Of a stretch of 64,000 nucleotides of DNA, positions 1-9,821 are shown piece after piece. The translations under genes were made by a program, and so were the position numbers. The DNA is from Tanypteryx hageni (lineage: Eukaryota; Arthropoda; Insecta; Odonata; Petaluridae). The notes under the pieces are model-generated. The model was not told the DNA's origin. It did not search any database and saw only the letters and a program-made list of their open reading frames with translations. The number at the start of each line of letters is the position of its first letter. The first letter of the stretch is position 1. Where the stretch lies: contig CM054118.1 in NCBI GenBank assembly GCA_028673005.1, forward strand, positions 64,847,401 through 64,911,400, given 5' to 3'.

Positions 1-385
1 GTTTGATCGGTTTATGATAGAGAGAAGTAATGCTGAGGGGGGAAAACAGGAACGTGTTAGCAAGGGGAATGGGTTATTTTATCGCGGAATGATGTAGAAA
101 TAAGATTATTTTAATGGAGGTTTGGAATGAAGACGTTGTGAGGGAAGAAACACTCGGCCCATGATTATGAGACTGCGGAATGGAGGGGATTTAGAATGTA
201 AAACAAACATCAGAGACTTAATTTTTTTGTCTTGCGTATTGTAGGTTATAGTCTACTTGACCTTTATTCTCCCCGTACCCAGAAATAATAAACATTTGCG
301 TGTAACAGAGCGTGACAATCACGAGCAAATCTCGCAAGAATCTCAGAAAATTTTCTTCAGCGAAAGCACACTATAAAGAAAGTAA
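1..385. other. No recognised feature
   Basis: AT-rich sequence with no gene or repeat I can support. If exon O is the last exon, this is downstream flanking DNA of the cadherin gene. Confidence 0.4.
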
Positions 386-391
386 TTTATT
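386..391 (-). promoter_or_regulatory. Candidate polyadenylation signal AATAAA
   Basis: AATAAA on the minus strand, about 80 bases downstream of the stop of candidate exon O. The base composition is AT-rich, so the hexamer alone is weak evidence. Confidence 0.3.
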
Positions 392-471
392 TATCATCTT
401 CATCGCATTCGCTTACGCAGACCTGATTCCAAAGCTAACATCTCTTGCGCTGCGTCCGAATTTCCCTATTC

Positions 472-688
472 TTATTTGGATTCATGGCCGCCTCGTAGCC
501 TGTTTACGTAGCTATGTTCCTTAATTACTCCAAAAAATAAATCGCAGAATATATATATATATTTAGGACCGTGACAGTAGTTTCCCAATTCCGCCGACGT
601 TTGCACACATGGCCTCCCTTCACAAACATTCCTCCCACGCCGTCTGCACTCTTCTTGAACTCGCCTTGTTCGCTTCATATATATTCCA
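472..688 (-). CDS. Candidate last exon O (cytoplasmic tail) of the cadherin
   Basis: This exon is proposed from phase and context only. The acceptor is good (CTGTCCGTTTTCCTTTAG) and its first base completes the Gly codon left by exon N. It encodes about 71 residues to a TAA at 472-474, opening with a basic stretch (YMKRTRRVQEECRRRGR), as expected just inside the membrane. A minus-strand AATAAA at 386-391 lies about 80 bases after the stop. The second half is AT-rich and looks less like the upstream exons, so the true tail could be elsewhere. Confidence 0.4.
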
Positions 689-1561
689 CTAAAGGAAAAC
701 GGACAGTTAAATGCGAGCAAAAACTCGAGAACAAGAATTTGAGAGTTGAGTCCCACATTGAGATAAGGGCGGGAGCGGGAGATAATTAATCACATAGGAA
801 ATTACCCGAATATTGTACGGTAATGAAGATAAAACCAGGGTCGTTTGTAGAAGGGTCCAGAAAGAATCGATCTGTATGTAGCCTCCTTTATGTTAACAAA
901 CAAAGTAAACCATTAAGACATTTATTGGCGTGATGTAGAAGCGCGTGGCCCTGGGCACAACCAACAATAACTAAATCTTGGTCGTGTTAATAAACGAAGT
1001 GAATGAGGCGTGATAGAGGATAGATAAGTACAATACAGGATATTCTCGATTTACGTCGTTCCCGGGAAATGCGACGCAAAGTGAAAGAGCGTATACCGAA
1101 ACCGGATTTTCCGTGAGCATAATAATTCAGATACACATATCGCTCATGGGCAAGGAAAGTGACACAAGTCAAGACAGAATTTTATCAGGAGAGCGTTTTG
1201 AAAGTTGATTAAAAAAACGAATGGAATCACTATAGGAAAGATAATCAGATTATTGACGCTGGGTTTTTTCTACGTGTTACCACCTTCCGTAGCAACCACC
1301 AATCTCGTATTCAAAGTGGATACCAACCCCTTCAGCCCCTTTTTGAATTGTGACTCTTTTTTCGCACGCGCTGATTTAATTTTTTGAATCATGACACATC
1401 AACAAATTGGACTGTTTTGGTACGTCATTTATTGTAATTACAAAAATAACTTTATATATATATAACCACTAAAAAGTTATCAGTAATTCTTAACACAATG
1501 TTTCCAATTTACAGATTTTTTAAATTCAAAATGAAGTAGATAGTTATAATAATTAGATCAA
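689..1561. other. Intron sequence, nothing recognised
   Basis: AT-rich, with no cadherin-like coding segment and no element borders seen. It would belong to the 3.2-kb intron between exons N and O. Confidence 0.4.
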
Positions 1562-2280
1562 CAAATATTCTATGAATTTAGCATAGAATTTTGGAATGTG
1601 GTTATTTTTAAGCAAATCTAACAAATCTTTTTTTCCTGTCTAGCAAACCGAGTTTCTTAGAATAAGCGGGTTGTAAATCAATAGCGACAGAGTATTTAAA
1701 TACTGTTTTGCTTCTAGTACTAGTAGTAGGTTTTGAATTAATTTCTTTGTAGTTTTCCTTGCTGTATGATGTTTTATAAAATACTGTAATAGGGTGGTTT
1801 TTTCAACTCTTAGAATTTTAATGTCATTGAGTTTTACTGCCTCGTAGTCAACATTTTTGGAGAAATTTATTCCCATTCGTGAAGCTAAATTTTTGAAGTC
1901 TGTAATATCTTCGTGGCACAATTCGTGCGCTTTATACGGCTCGCCTGTTATTTTAGCCGACCTAATCAGAGCTATATATTGGTCGAGTACATAGACTGGA
2001 CTCGATCTTAGTGATTTCTTAACTTGCCTTTCGATGAGTGAGTGAGCATTGTCTCCCTCATTCTGTGAATATCCTTTAATGAGGAGTTTATGCGTTGATC
2101 TAATTTTGAACTTAGATACTGCATAAAATTACATGGAAATCCATGTATCGATTTTGTTGTTGTTGGAATATAGCACAATATCTAGTTCACCACTAGACAC
2201 GGTATTTGCCTTAACTTGTAGGTAATTCATTAGACAAGATCCAATTTCGATGGCACCCCATGCCAAACGTAGCAATGAAC
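1562..2280 (-). pseudogene. Relic of a DDE-type DNA transposase (family not named)
   Basis: Minus-strand reading gives a conserved block: an NKI(D) stretch, then FKIRSTHKLL, GYSQNEGDNAHSLIE, SSPVYVLDQYIALIRSAK and CHEDITDFKNLASRMG. Two frameshifts follow, near 1700 and 1640; after them the frames continue as AIDLQPAYSKK and DLLDLLKNNHIPKFY. I recall this arrangement from insect proteins annotated only as uncharacterised, where the block before it holds an NKNR-type motif and H/E residues of a probable transposase core. The family name is not certain. The copy lacks its N-terminal part and is inactive. It lies in the last cadherin intron. Confidence 0.6.
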
Positions 2281-2349
2281 ATAGCTAGTTTTCAGTTCAT
2301 AAATAGTTAATTATAAGAATTAAGCTTTGGCATAACAGTATGTCGAAAC

Positions 2350-3062
2350 CTCTACATCTACATGTTACCCTGCAATTCACCTAATTGGTGGGTGGCAGGG
2401 GGTGCAATGCACCATAACCTACCTAAAGATTGTTTATCGCAGGTTGATATTTTCTATTGTGATCTCGTATTGTCCTCGGAAAGAATGAGCCGAGATAACG
2501 CTCCGTCCTACAATCGATCTCACGTATCTTATCATCACGGTCGTTTCTACCTATATACGTTGGTGCTTCAATTATTCCTACAACCTCGTCTTTTAGACAT
2601 TCCGATCTATATTTCTCCAGAAGCCGCAACCTTGAGATCAATCTACGATCCTCCAGTGGTACCCAGTTCAAATCCCTCAATAATGAAGTGACGCTTTCTT
2701 TATGTTCGTACTTTTGTTTTACGAATCTGGCTGCTCTGCGCTGAACTCTTTCTAATTGAATTATGAGTCCCTTCTCGTACGGATCCCATATGGATGAGGC
2801 GTATTCCACTTGCGGTCTAACCAGTGATAAGTAACATGTTTCGCGTACTTTTTCGGTAGTGTTCCGTACTATTCTACCTATGAAAGCCAGTTTCTTGTTG
2901 GCCGCGCCTATAACTCGACGAATGTGCATGCCCCACGAAAGATCTCGAGAAATGGTTACTCCTAAATATTTAACATGCTCGGCTGCTTGAATATTTATTC
3001 CATCTATTTTATACTCGAAACCTACTTCTATGTTTTTACTTTGCCAGAAGGGTATGGATTTT
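2350..3062 (-). pseudogene. 5'-truncated non-LTR retrotransposon, LINE family 1, copy 1
   Basis: The minus strand encodes only the C-terminal part of a CR1/Jockey-type reverse transcriptase ORF2 (VKYLGVTISRDLSWGMHI, RRAARFVKQKYEH, EIDCRTERY, SFFPRTIRDHN), with a stop at 2423-2425. The 3' UTR of about 70 bp ends in GTAGATGTAGA. It is closely related to the long copy at 52868-55316 and the remnant at 56353-56732. The coding match starts near 3062; upstream sequence is unrelated and AT-rich with repeated CCCGA(A/T)3-4 words. Confidence 0.85.
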
Positions 3063-3925
3063 TCGGGTTTAAAAAAAGTTCCTTCGGAGGGTAAATATCG
3101 GGTTTTATTATTTTCTTTTTCATTCGGGTTAAAATCGGGTATAAATAAGATACAGATTTTTCGAGATTTTAAAAGAAAGTTCAATCTCGGGTAATTTTCG
3201 GGTTTTATTATTTTGTAATTCAAATAAAATGATTTTTAAATAAAAATCTTGTTTAACAATTTAAAAGTTTTATCATCAATCAAAACTTTTTTACTATATC
3301 TTAACTTTGCTTGAGAGTGATATATTGTGCTAAACGCCTCCAGGTGGCGTGGAACACATTGCATGCTGCACAGACATCTTGCTTCCCGTTCAACTTCTTT
3401 TGAAAACACACCAGATATTACTGAAATAAATTCTCTTTCGTAGTTTTTTCAACTAACAGACACTTGGACTCCTGACATCATTTCTGATATATAGTTTTGC
3501 AGTATTTAGTCATTAAAATTGCGTGATATGTTTATTGATGCACCAACTAAGGGAGGAGAAGAAATTTTTAATAGATAGGGATATAATCGGGTCGTGGTGT
3601 TTTGCTAACCAATTCATTAAATGCCCTTCGGCCTCTTGGATGGGTTTCATTTTAATCCCGCTGCGCTTGAGAAATTAAACGGGTACGGTGGGAAGATCGC
3701 GAATTAAACAAATGAACATCGCTTTCTAATCCACCGAAAACTCGTTGGCTATCACGTGCTGGTGCGCGACAAGTTATTCTTTACTTTACATTCACTTAAA
3801 AAAAAAGCTCCAAGCTTTCTGCACCAATAAATTCAATGCAACACCGCAACTTCAGTGTGCAGTTCCAGAAGCTGGTGATGCCGCCGGGTAGGGATGTGGG
3901 GTGAATAGCGATTGAATATAGTTAC
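3063..3925. other. Intron sequence with short CCCGAAAA-like repeats
   Basis: 3063-3200 holds several AACCCGA-type words in an AT-rich background, resembling a decayed simple repeat. 3240-3925 shows no gene or element I can name. Confidence 0.35.
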
Positions 3926-4101
3926 CCTCCGTAGACGAGGAGGAGCAGGAGCAGAAGGGCGAGAAGAGCGAAGAGGGAACCCAAAACGAGGGCCAGGAGG
4001 AATGCGGCACTTCCAGGGGACCACTGGCCCCCAGCAGCCCCTCCTCTTTGCACCTCAGGTGAAGAGCTGCCCGGGAAATTGACGGTCACGGGGACGGAAG
4101 C
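3926..4101 (-). CDS. Cadherin exon N (EC5 end, stalk, transmembrane helix)
   Basis: 176 bp; acceptor TTTTTCCGCAG, proposed donor GTAACTATA, leaving after two bases of a Gly codon. It encodes residues 554-611: SVPVTVNFP finishes EC5, a Gly/Ser/Pro-rich stalk follows, then a run of about 26 hydrophobic residues rich in Leu/Ala (585-610) forms the membrane helix. Without splicing at this donor the next codons are GGG TAA, so the protein would end right after the helix. Both readings are possible; I prefer splicing to 472-688. Confidence 0.87.
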
Positions 4102-4107
4102 CTGCGG

Positions 4108-4697
4108 AAAAATTTAAGGACACATTGAGAGATACCGAGTCAAAATCAAAAAGCTGATTTGGCCACCACGTGACTTTCTCCATATCTGTAATATTTCTAA
4201 AAATTCCAAATAGGTTACATAATAATATTTTAAGAAACTGCGAGAAAATTTTAGACTACAAAGAATAGAAATAAACTCAAACCATTGCCTTCTGATATTA
4301 GATATAGCCACAAAGCTCCAACAATTAAGAAAAGAAATTGGAGCGTTAGTAAGATGTAGCTAAGCAACAATTGTTAACAATGGTCGTCGGTAGGTGGCGT
4401 GGTGGTGGCAGCTAAAATATCTCTTAAACAATGCATTATACGGAAAAATGTTTCAAACATAGGTTGTAGAAAATAAAGTTTCCTACAACTTTTATTCCAG
4501 TACATTTTTACATTTATCAAATATTAAAGCAAATATTTCAAAATAACTGATGTGATAAGAGTAAATACCCACTTCGGTTGACCGATTTTTACAAAAAACT
4601 AATCAGTTCTTCTGACTTCTATAAAAATGTTAAATATAAAATTTCGTGTTGACCTGAATAATAGTTTTGGAGTTAGAGCACCCACATAAACATACAT
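4108..4697. repeat. Partial copy of the 45.8-46.9 kb inverted-repeat element
   Basis: Segments such as CCACGTGACTTTCTCCAT, AATTGTTAACAATGGTCGTCG and GACCGATTTTTAC match blocks inside 45800-46935. The copy lacks one terminus and is diverged. It lies in the intron between exons M and N. Confidence 0.6.
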
Positions 4698-4705
4698 ACC
4701 ATATA

Positions 4706-4890
4706 CAGTCAGACCACGATTTAGCATCTCCTCCTCTATAGTTCAACCCCTCATACCACCAATGAATCGTGAACAGAACTTCCATCCTGTGCTTACATAG
4801 AGCAAGCATATACCTCGATTTACCGCCGCCCTCGCTTTAACGCTTATGCCATTGATGGAAAAACGGTGGCGCTAAATCGGGGTTTGACTA
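4706..4890. mobile_element. pogo/Tigger-like MITE (185 bp)
   Basis: The ends are inverted repeats: CAGTCAGACCACGATTTAG on the left and GCTAAATCGGGGTTTGACTA on the right. It is flanked by TA on both sides (4704-4705 and 4891-4892), as for Tc1/mariner/pogo elements. There is no coding capacity. Confidence 0.65.
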
Positions 4891-4957
4891 TATTTAGATT
4901 GCAAGGTCCCCCAGTTGTTTAGCGCCAGGAGTCCCAGAAGGCCTACATCCGCCACTG
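4891..4957 (-). mobile_element. Fragment of a hAT MITE of the 7880-8171 family
   Basis: The reverse complement of this stretch matches the left end of the element at 7880-8171 (CAGTGGCGGAT, CTGGCGCTAA, AATCTAAATAT). The pogo-like MITE lies directly beside it. Confidence 0.6.
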
Positions 4958-5569
4958 CATTTTCATCGTGATCTGTTTGCACATCATTTAGTTTTTATAC
5001 CGACAGAACAAATTACAGGGATTATGCAGGATTTACAATATGGAAAAGTATTTCTGCCAGATAATGTATTTTATTGCGAAATTTTTTATTCCGTAAAGAT
5101 GTGCTGAATATTCCAAAAGTCCTCAGCAACATATGAGAGCTAAATTTACGAAAAAATGTGGTTTTGTCTCATCAAAATTCAGGTAGTCTACGGAAATATT
5201 CTGTATAATTTGAACACTAACGTGAAGGAAGTTGCCATGATTTGTATTTATTTAAGCATTCGCTGCAAGTTTTCCTAATTTTTTCTTTCCTCCTTACTGG
5301 CGATGCTGATGTAGCATGGAATCAAAACCTAACTGATGTCGTTCAACTTTTTTGACCCGTCGCTACAATTGATCGAATAAACTGTTTAAGCGTTTGAGCT
5401 GTTTAAGCTTCAAAATGAATTTTCTCATTTTAAATAAAAGAATTTACTTGGGTACTCCTAAGTATGAGACTCGATTTCGGAGTTTTTTTTACAAGAACAG
5501 AAAGGCATTTTAATCAATGCGATTTTGTGGTCTTTTTCAATAGTCTGATATTTGACTCTTTATTTTTAC
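4958..5569. other. Intron sequence, nothing recognised
   Basis: AT-rich intron between exons M and N with no element borders or ORFs worth reporting. Confidence 0.4.
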
Positions 5570-5726
5570 CAATCTCGGAGGGACTCCGCTGTCTTTAGCG
5601 ACGACCACCAGGTGCGCCATTGTTCCATCCAATGCTGACATATTGCGCAGTCGAAGTTCGCCGTCGTCGGTGATGGAGAACATACTGAAGGGCAAGCGGA
5701 AGGAATCATAGTCAACGTTACGGTCA
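5570..5726 (-). CDS. Cadherin exon M (EC5)
   Basis: 157 bp; one base completes the Ser codon from exon L, then 52 codons, leaving in phase 0. I place the acceptor at GCAGTTTAG rather than at the CAG four bases upstream, because only this choice keeps the frame across the junction. The donor is GTAAAAATA. It encodes residues 501-553 (SDRNVDYDSFR..LVVVAKDSGVPPRL). The LDxE motif has decayed to SALDG, as is common in membrane-proximal ECs. Confidence 0.85.
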
Positions 5727-6107
5727 CTAAACTGCAAAATAAAGCTTATACTCAAAATTTACAGACATAATAAGGCTGAAAGGGGTTCTTTAAAACCATA
5801 CTTATCTAAGAATTTCGCTGTATGGTAGTTAGCGTATGGTCAAACATAAATTGATTCTATAATGAAAACGTAAAAGAAGATCATGATCTAAAAATATAAT
5901 CTAGTGAACTCCGCGAAATTTTCATTTAAATAAGGTTTTTCTTAAGAGGGAAGCGTTTATGGCGAAACATTCGTATTTGATTTAAAATATAAAACAAATG
6001 AAAATAATCAATTTTAGAGCTGAAAGTTACTTTTAATTCGCTGGAGTATTCGCAAGCATTTGTAACGAACATAAATGCTCTCAGACAAATAGGCAAGAAC
6101 ATGTCAC

Positions 6108-6307
6108 CTGGCCGAGGGTCCTCTTAGCTCCAGATATACGGTGTCCCCGGCGTCTCCGTCCGCGGCCTCCACCACTCCCACCACCAGTCCGTCCGCGGCC
6201 CACGTACCATCTGTCGGTGCGACCGTGAACTCGTATTGAGGGAATCGGAAGCGAGGATCCCAGTCGTTAACGTTGAGAACGGACACGTTCACTCTCGCGG
6301 TGTCATT
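6108..6307 (-). CDS. Cadherin exon L (EC4/EC5 junction)
   Basis: 200 bp, enters phase 0 and leaves with two bases of a Ser codon; acceptor CTTTTCCACGCAG, donor GTGACATGT. It encodes residues 435-500: the DxNDN-like motif NVNDWDPRF and most of the first half of EC5, with DGD at 484-486 as the probable DxD ligands. Codon use is strikingly GC-rich here. Confidence 0.9.
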
Positions 6308-6544
6308 CTGCGTGGAAAAGAACGAAGAATGTGACTGTTAATGAGATGACGTGACAAGGTAGACATTGTAACGGTTAAAGGTGATTCATACAGCATAAAA
6401 TACTTGAAAATTAGAGGAAAATGCTAAAATCAAATAGAAAAGTATCCAGGAAAAAATGAAATAACGGCATCAAACTCATCTGTCATTTTTTACGGAACAT
6501 CTTCAGGGATGTTGTGTCGTGACATGAGCGAGCTGTTGCAATAA

Positions 6545-6551
<7 letters not shown>

Positions 6552-6610
<59 letters not shown>
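6552..6610. repeat. (AT)n microsatellite
   Basis: An almost pure TA run of about 59 bp directly abutting the left arm of the 6611-6897 foldback. Confidence 0.95.
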
Positions 6611-6612
<2 letters not shown>

Positions 6613-6897
6613 ATGTCAACAAGGTGTTGGGATGAGGAAACCCAGTGAGCACTCACCAATCAGACGACTTCAGGTTGGCGAGGCCCCGGGGATGTCGAAG
6701 CGACACACGTAAAATAACACAAAAACACAGAAACATCACAAACGTAAAGCTTTCGGAACTACTCCTTCTTCAGCTACAGAGAGAGAACTGTTATTTTACG
6801 TGTGTCGCTTCGACATCCCCGGGGCCTCGCCAACCTGAAGTCGTCTGATTGGTGAGTGCTCACTGGGTTTCCTCATCCCAACACCTTGTTGACATCC
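6611..6897. repeat. Foldback element with 109-bp arms
   Basis: Arms 6611-6719 and 6789-6897 are near-perfect reverse complements around a 69-base loop containing AAGCTTTCGGAACTA and CCTTCTTCAGC. The left half plus loop is related to 61190-61370, which has the same order of blocks beside another (TA)n tract. GAAGAAGG..CGAAAGC-type motifs occur in Penelope-like element relics as I recall, but no reverse transcriptase is present. Confidence 0.85.
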
Positions 6898-6905
6898 ATA
6901 TATTC

Positions 6906-7540
6906 ATTTTACCTTTCCTTTTCCGTAAGTTGTTATATATATATATATATAGATTTAACTCACAATCAGTCTGTATATTTCTCCCGGTGATAATAGGTAT
7001 TAGTGGTAGCAAAAACTGAATAGATGAATGATGTGCAATCTTTTTAAGCCAAGTGTTTAAAAAGGCCACACATGGTGTAGTGATATAGATAATTGTTTTC
7101 ATAAAAATCTACAGTCAACACCCATAGCGAATATGCTACATAAATATGGCGTAATGACGATATGCATCAATTGTATTTATTTGGTATAATTTATAAATAC
7201 TTTGTTTTTATATAAAGTGGTAGTCTAATGATAACATTACTTTGAATTTGTCCAAATAGGCATGTGTGGACATGAAATCATTTTTTATACTCAGCATCAT
7301 GTGATGAATATGATGAATCGACCACTTCATCAGAATCCTAACGAACGTCATGGATCTTTGAACTCCGTTGGATTCAATCCTCATGGTAAGCATGAAAATT
7401 TAAGTTTTCATTTTTAGACTAGTCCTCTGCAAACCTCTAACAAGTGAACATCGATGAAACGTAAGATCGGTTAAATACTCGCTCAAGCCAATCGCGTTTG
7501 GGAAAAATAAAGCGAGGCCTGAGTTACACGTAATATTCAC
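6906..7540. other. Intron sequence with a short (TA)n
   Basis: A (TA) run at 6935-6951; otherwise AT-rich with no supported feature. Confidence 0.4.
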
Positions 7541-7705
7541 CGATATCCCGTCGGATGCGTGGGCCAAGAAGGAATACGCCTGGTGCTCTCCCTCGTAGTC
7601 CAACGCCTGCCTCAGAACGATGTCTCCGTAAGGAGAGATACCGAACACGTGTCCTCCATCGCCGTCGCCACCTTCAGGGTCATCTTCCAACCAGAACCTC
7701 ACCAT
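7541..7705 (-). CDS. Cadherin exon K (EC4)
   Basis: 165 bp, phase 0 to 0; acceptor TTTCCATACAG, donor GTGAATATT. It encodes residues 380-434 (VRFWLEDDPEGGDGDGG..GDIVLRQALDYE..ASDGIS). LDYE is the EC4 calcium motif. Reading through the donor stays open for some distance, but stopping at GIS joins perfectly to NDTARVNV in exon L. The acidic DDPEGGDGDGG loop is unusually charged. Confidence 0.9.
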
Positions 7706-7879
7706 CTGTATGGAAATTAAAGAACAATATGTTTTGAATTAGTACGCGAAGATTATTTATCGAACCGCGCCATTCCTTGAAGAAGGGGGTGGAAGCGCGG
7801 GTGTGCTCCATACCCTGAGATCCTGAAGTCCAAAATAAACGTTTACACATATGATCGCGCATCAATTTTGAATCGCACC

Positions 7880-8171
7880 CAGTGACGGATTTACGCCTCA
7901 TGGGACCCCAGTCGCTAAACATTTGGGGCCCCTGGCGCTAAGCAGTCGGGGGCCCTATAATCTAAATATAAAGTGGAACCGCTCCTAATGGCTACCCTCC
8001 TTTGTGGCACCTCTTAATGATCGTTTTTCTATGGAATCATAGAGAGGTTCCACTGATTTTTAAATCGAGACATTTTATATTTCTGAGATTATATATGTAC
8101 ACGAACATTTTTCATTACTTCACGGAGCCACTGGCGCGCGTCATGTGCAACCCCCCTTAAATCCGCCACTG
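7880..8171. mobile_element. Nonautonomous hAT element (292 bp), TIR CAGTG(A)CGGATTTA
   Basis: Left end CAGTGACGGATTTACG and right end TTAAATCCGCCACTG are inverted repeats. A perfect 8-bp target duplication ATCGCACC flanks it (7872-7879 and 8172-8179). It has no ORF and needs a hAT transposase in trans. Confidence 0.85.
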
Positions 8172-8557
8172 ATCGCACCCGTAATTTTTATGGACCATTT
8201 CTATCCTTTAGAAGGCTTTTTCTTTAATGAAAAATTATTATCATAAATAGTACAGATTAACGGAGAAATATAGCGAAGAGTACTATTGTCCGAATTTCTT
8301 CGATATGGTAGCGTTGGATGTCAGGTCTTAGTTGAATAAATACTGATGCAGAGATCTTTTTTACTTTAATAATTAAATCTAAATTGGCCACACAATTTTA
8401 TTGGAGCTCAAAAACCGTCAATTTCAGCTTATTTTGTAATCTAGTTGATGCGAATCTCAAAACACGAAGACATCTTTGGCGTCGTTGAGAGATGTAATGG
8501 TACCGAGCGTTGAAATTGCCTTAATCGCATCCACCGTCGAAATTTGAAACGTTAAGT

Positions 8558-8891
8558 CAGGGGTCGGCAACCTACGGCCCGCGGGCCACGTGCGGCCCTC
8601 GAGAACGCTTTATGCGGCCCGCAAAGCTGTAATGAAAAAGTGATCAGGAAAATTTATCATGGGCAATTTTATATTTTTTTGAATAAAATTATGGTCTCAT
8701 TGCCTTTTCGAGTGAAGTTTTAACGCTAGTAAATTATGTGGACTTGATTTCGTTCGTATGAAATCACAGAATCTCTAGAAAACTTCTGATTTATTCGCTC
8801 ATCCGGCCCGCCGAGGCTTTCTTGACTCCCCCTCCGAAACATTCACAACTGCAAATGTGGCCCGCCATGCAGAAAAGGTTGCTGACCCCTG
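8558..8891. mobile_element. Nonautonomous hAT element (334 bp), CAGGGGTCGGCAACC family
   Basis: The left end is CAGGGGTCGGCAACCTACGG and the right end GGTTGCTGACCCCTG. A perfect 8-bp target duplication CGTTAAGT lies at 8550-8557 and 8892-8899. It is strongly similar along its length to the element at 35478-35819. GGCCCGC-rich subterminal blocks are typical of this hAT group. Confidence 0.93.
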
Positions 8892-9043
8892 CGTTAAGTG
8901 ATCATATATAATTCACATTTCATCTACCGATTTGTCTCCATAACAAATATATTAAAGGAAATTCATTTCTTTAATATCCTTCCTTTACCGTCACCGTATA
9001 ATCTTTCAGCAGCTAAATAAATCTCTAAGTATTTGTTCGAATA

Positions 9044-9052
<9 letters not shown>

Positions 9053-9111
<59 letters not shown>
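9053..9111. repeat. (TA)n microsatellite
   Basis: A pure TA tract of about 59 bp in the intron between exons J and K. Confidence 0.95.
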
Positions 9112-9113
<2 letters not shown>

Positions 9114-9602
9114 CTGGAAAAAGTATTAAAAAATCAGAAAACGCTGCTCGTTTCCGGCTTGGGAATTAGTCACGGCCAGAAGGGTCGCAAGGCATTTAAA
9201 ACATTCGTGACTCCAGTCTGACTCCTATTCTGAGGTTTTCACGATTAAATATTTAATTTTCCAAAAGCCAATTTTACTAATATTTAGTTTTTATACGTTT
9301 TCATTGGACTAAAAGAATGAAATTTTTACGAATCTTTTCTCTTCTTTAAAATAAACTTTTCCATTTTAAATTCCTCACTAAATTTCGTGAGCAGTAGACA
9401 ACATCTGCTGTTCCTATTTTTTTACCGTGAAGGTGACCTAAGCTCACAAGGTTTTACAGTTGGAAATGAAATATTAGAATGTTCGGGGCGCGAGACCAGC
9501 CTGCCATTGCCTAGAGACGCCCCTGGCCGCGGCAAAGCCCCGCGGATTATCGTCCCAATACCCCCCCCCGCTTATGATCTATCGCAGATGTGCGACTCCA
9601 AC
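9112..9602. other. Intron sequence with a GC-rich block beside exon J
   Basis: 9480-9570 is GC-rich (GCCTAGAGACGCCCCTGGCC and a nine-C run) and begins only about 30 bases from the exon J donor. It may be the end of an element, but I see no borders. The rest is AT-rich. Confidence 0.3.
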
Positions 9603-9821
9603 CTTGTCTGGCGACCTGTTTGTGAGGAGAGTGACAAGGACGCTATGCACAGGTGCGTTTTCCAAAGCTGCCACCGCGAAAACCCTCTGCACGAACTGCA
9701 ACGGAGTCTGCGCACCTCCAATCACGCCCCCGACGCTACCCCCAAGGCCCACCCCGCTGCCCCTCCTGCCCACGGTGAGGGTGCTCAGGGCGTAGCGATC
9801 GGGGTTGTCGAACTGCGTGGC
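9603..9821 (-). CDS. Cadherin exon J (EC3 end, Gly-rich linker, EC4 start)
   Basis: 219 bp, phase 0 to 0; acceptor ATCCGCAG. It encodes residues 307-379: ATQFDNPDRYALSTLTV closes EC3; a Gly/Ser/Val-rich run of about 20 residues then replaces the expected DxNDN motif; EC4 opens with VFAVAALENAPVHS. The donor I place after AAG is GTTGGA, which fits the consensus poorly. It is chosen because the next exon continues the domain exactly and because reading on hits a stop 24 bases later. Confidence 0.87.

Noticed and set aside
2362..2691. 109-codon plus-strand ORF
   Set aside because: Antisense shadow of LINE family 1 copy 1; the real frame is on the minus strand.
3290..3560. Possible hAT/BED zinc-finger remnant between the LINE and exon N
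   Set aside because: A few suggestive Cys/His and TDTWTP-like residues appear in different frames and strands, too little to support a call.
5726..5732. Exon M starting at the first CAG (acceptor four to six bases upstream)
   Set aside because: It would break the frame with exon L; using TTTAG keeps a continuous EC5.
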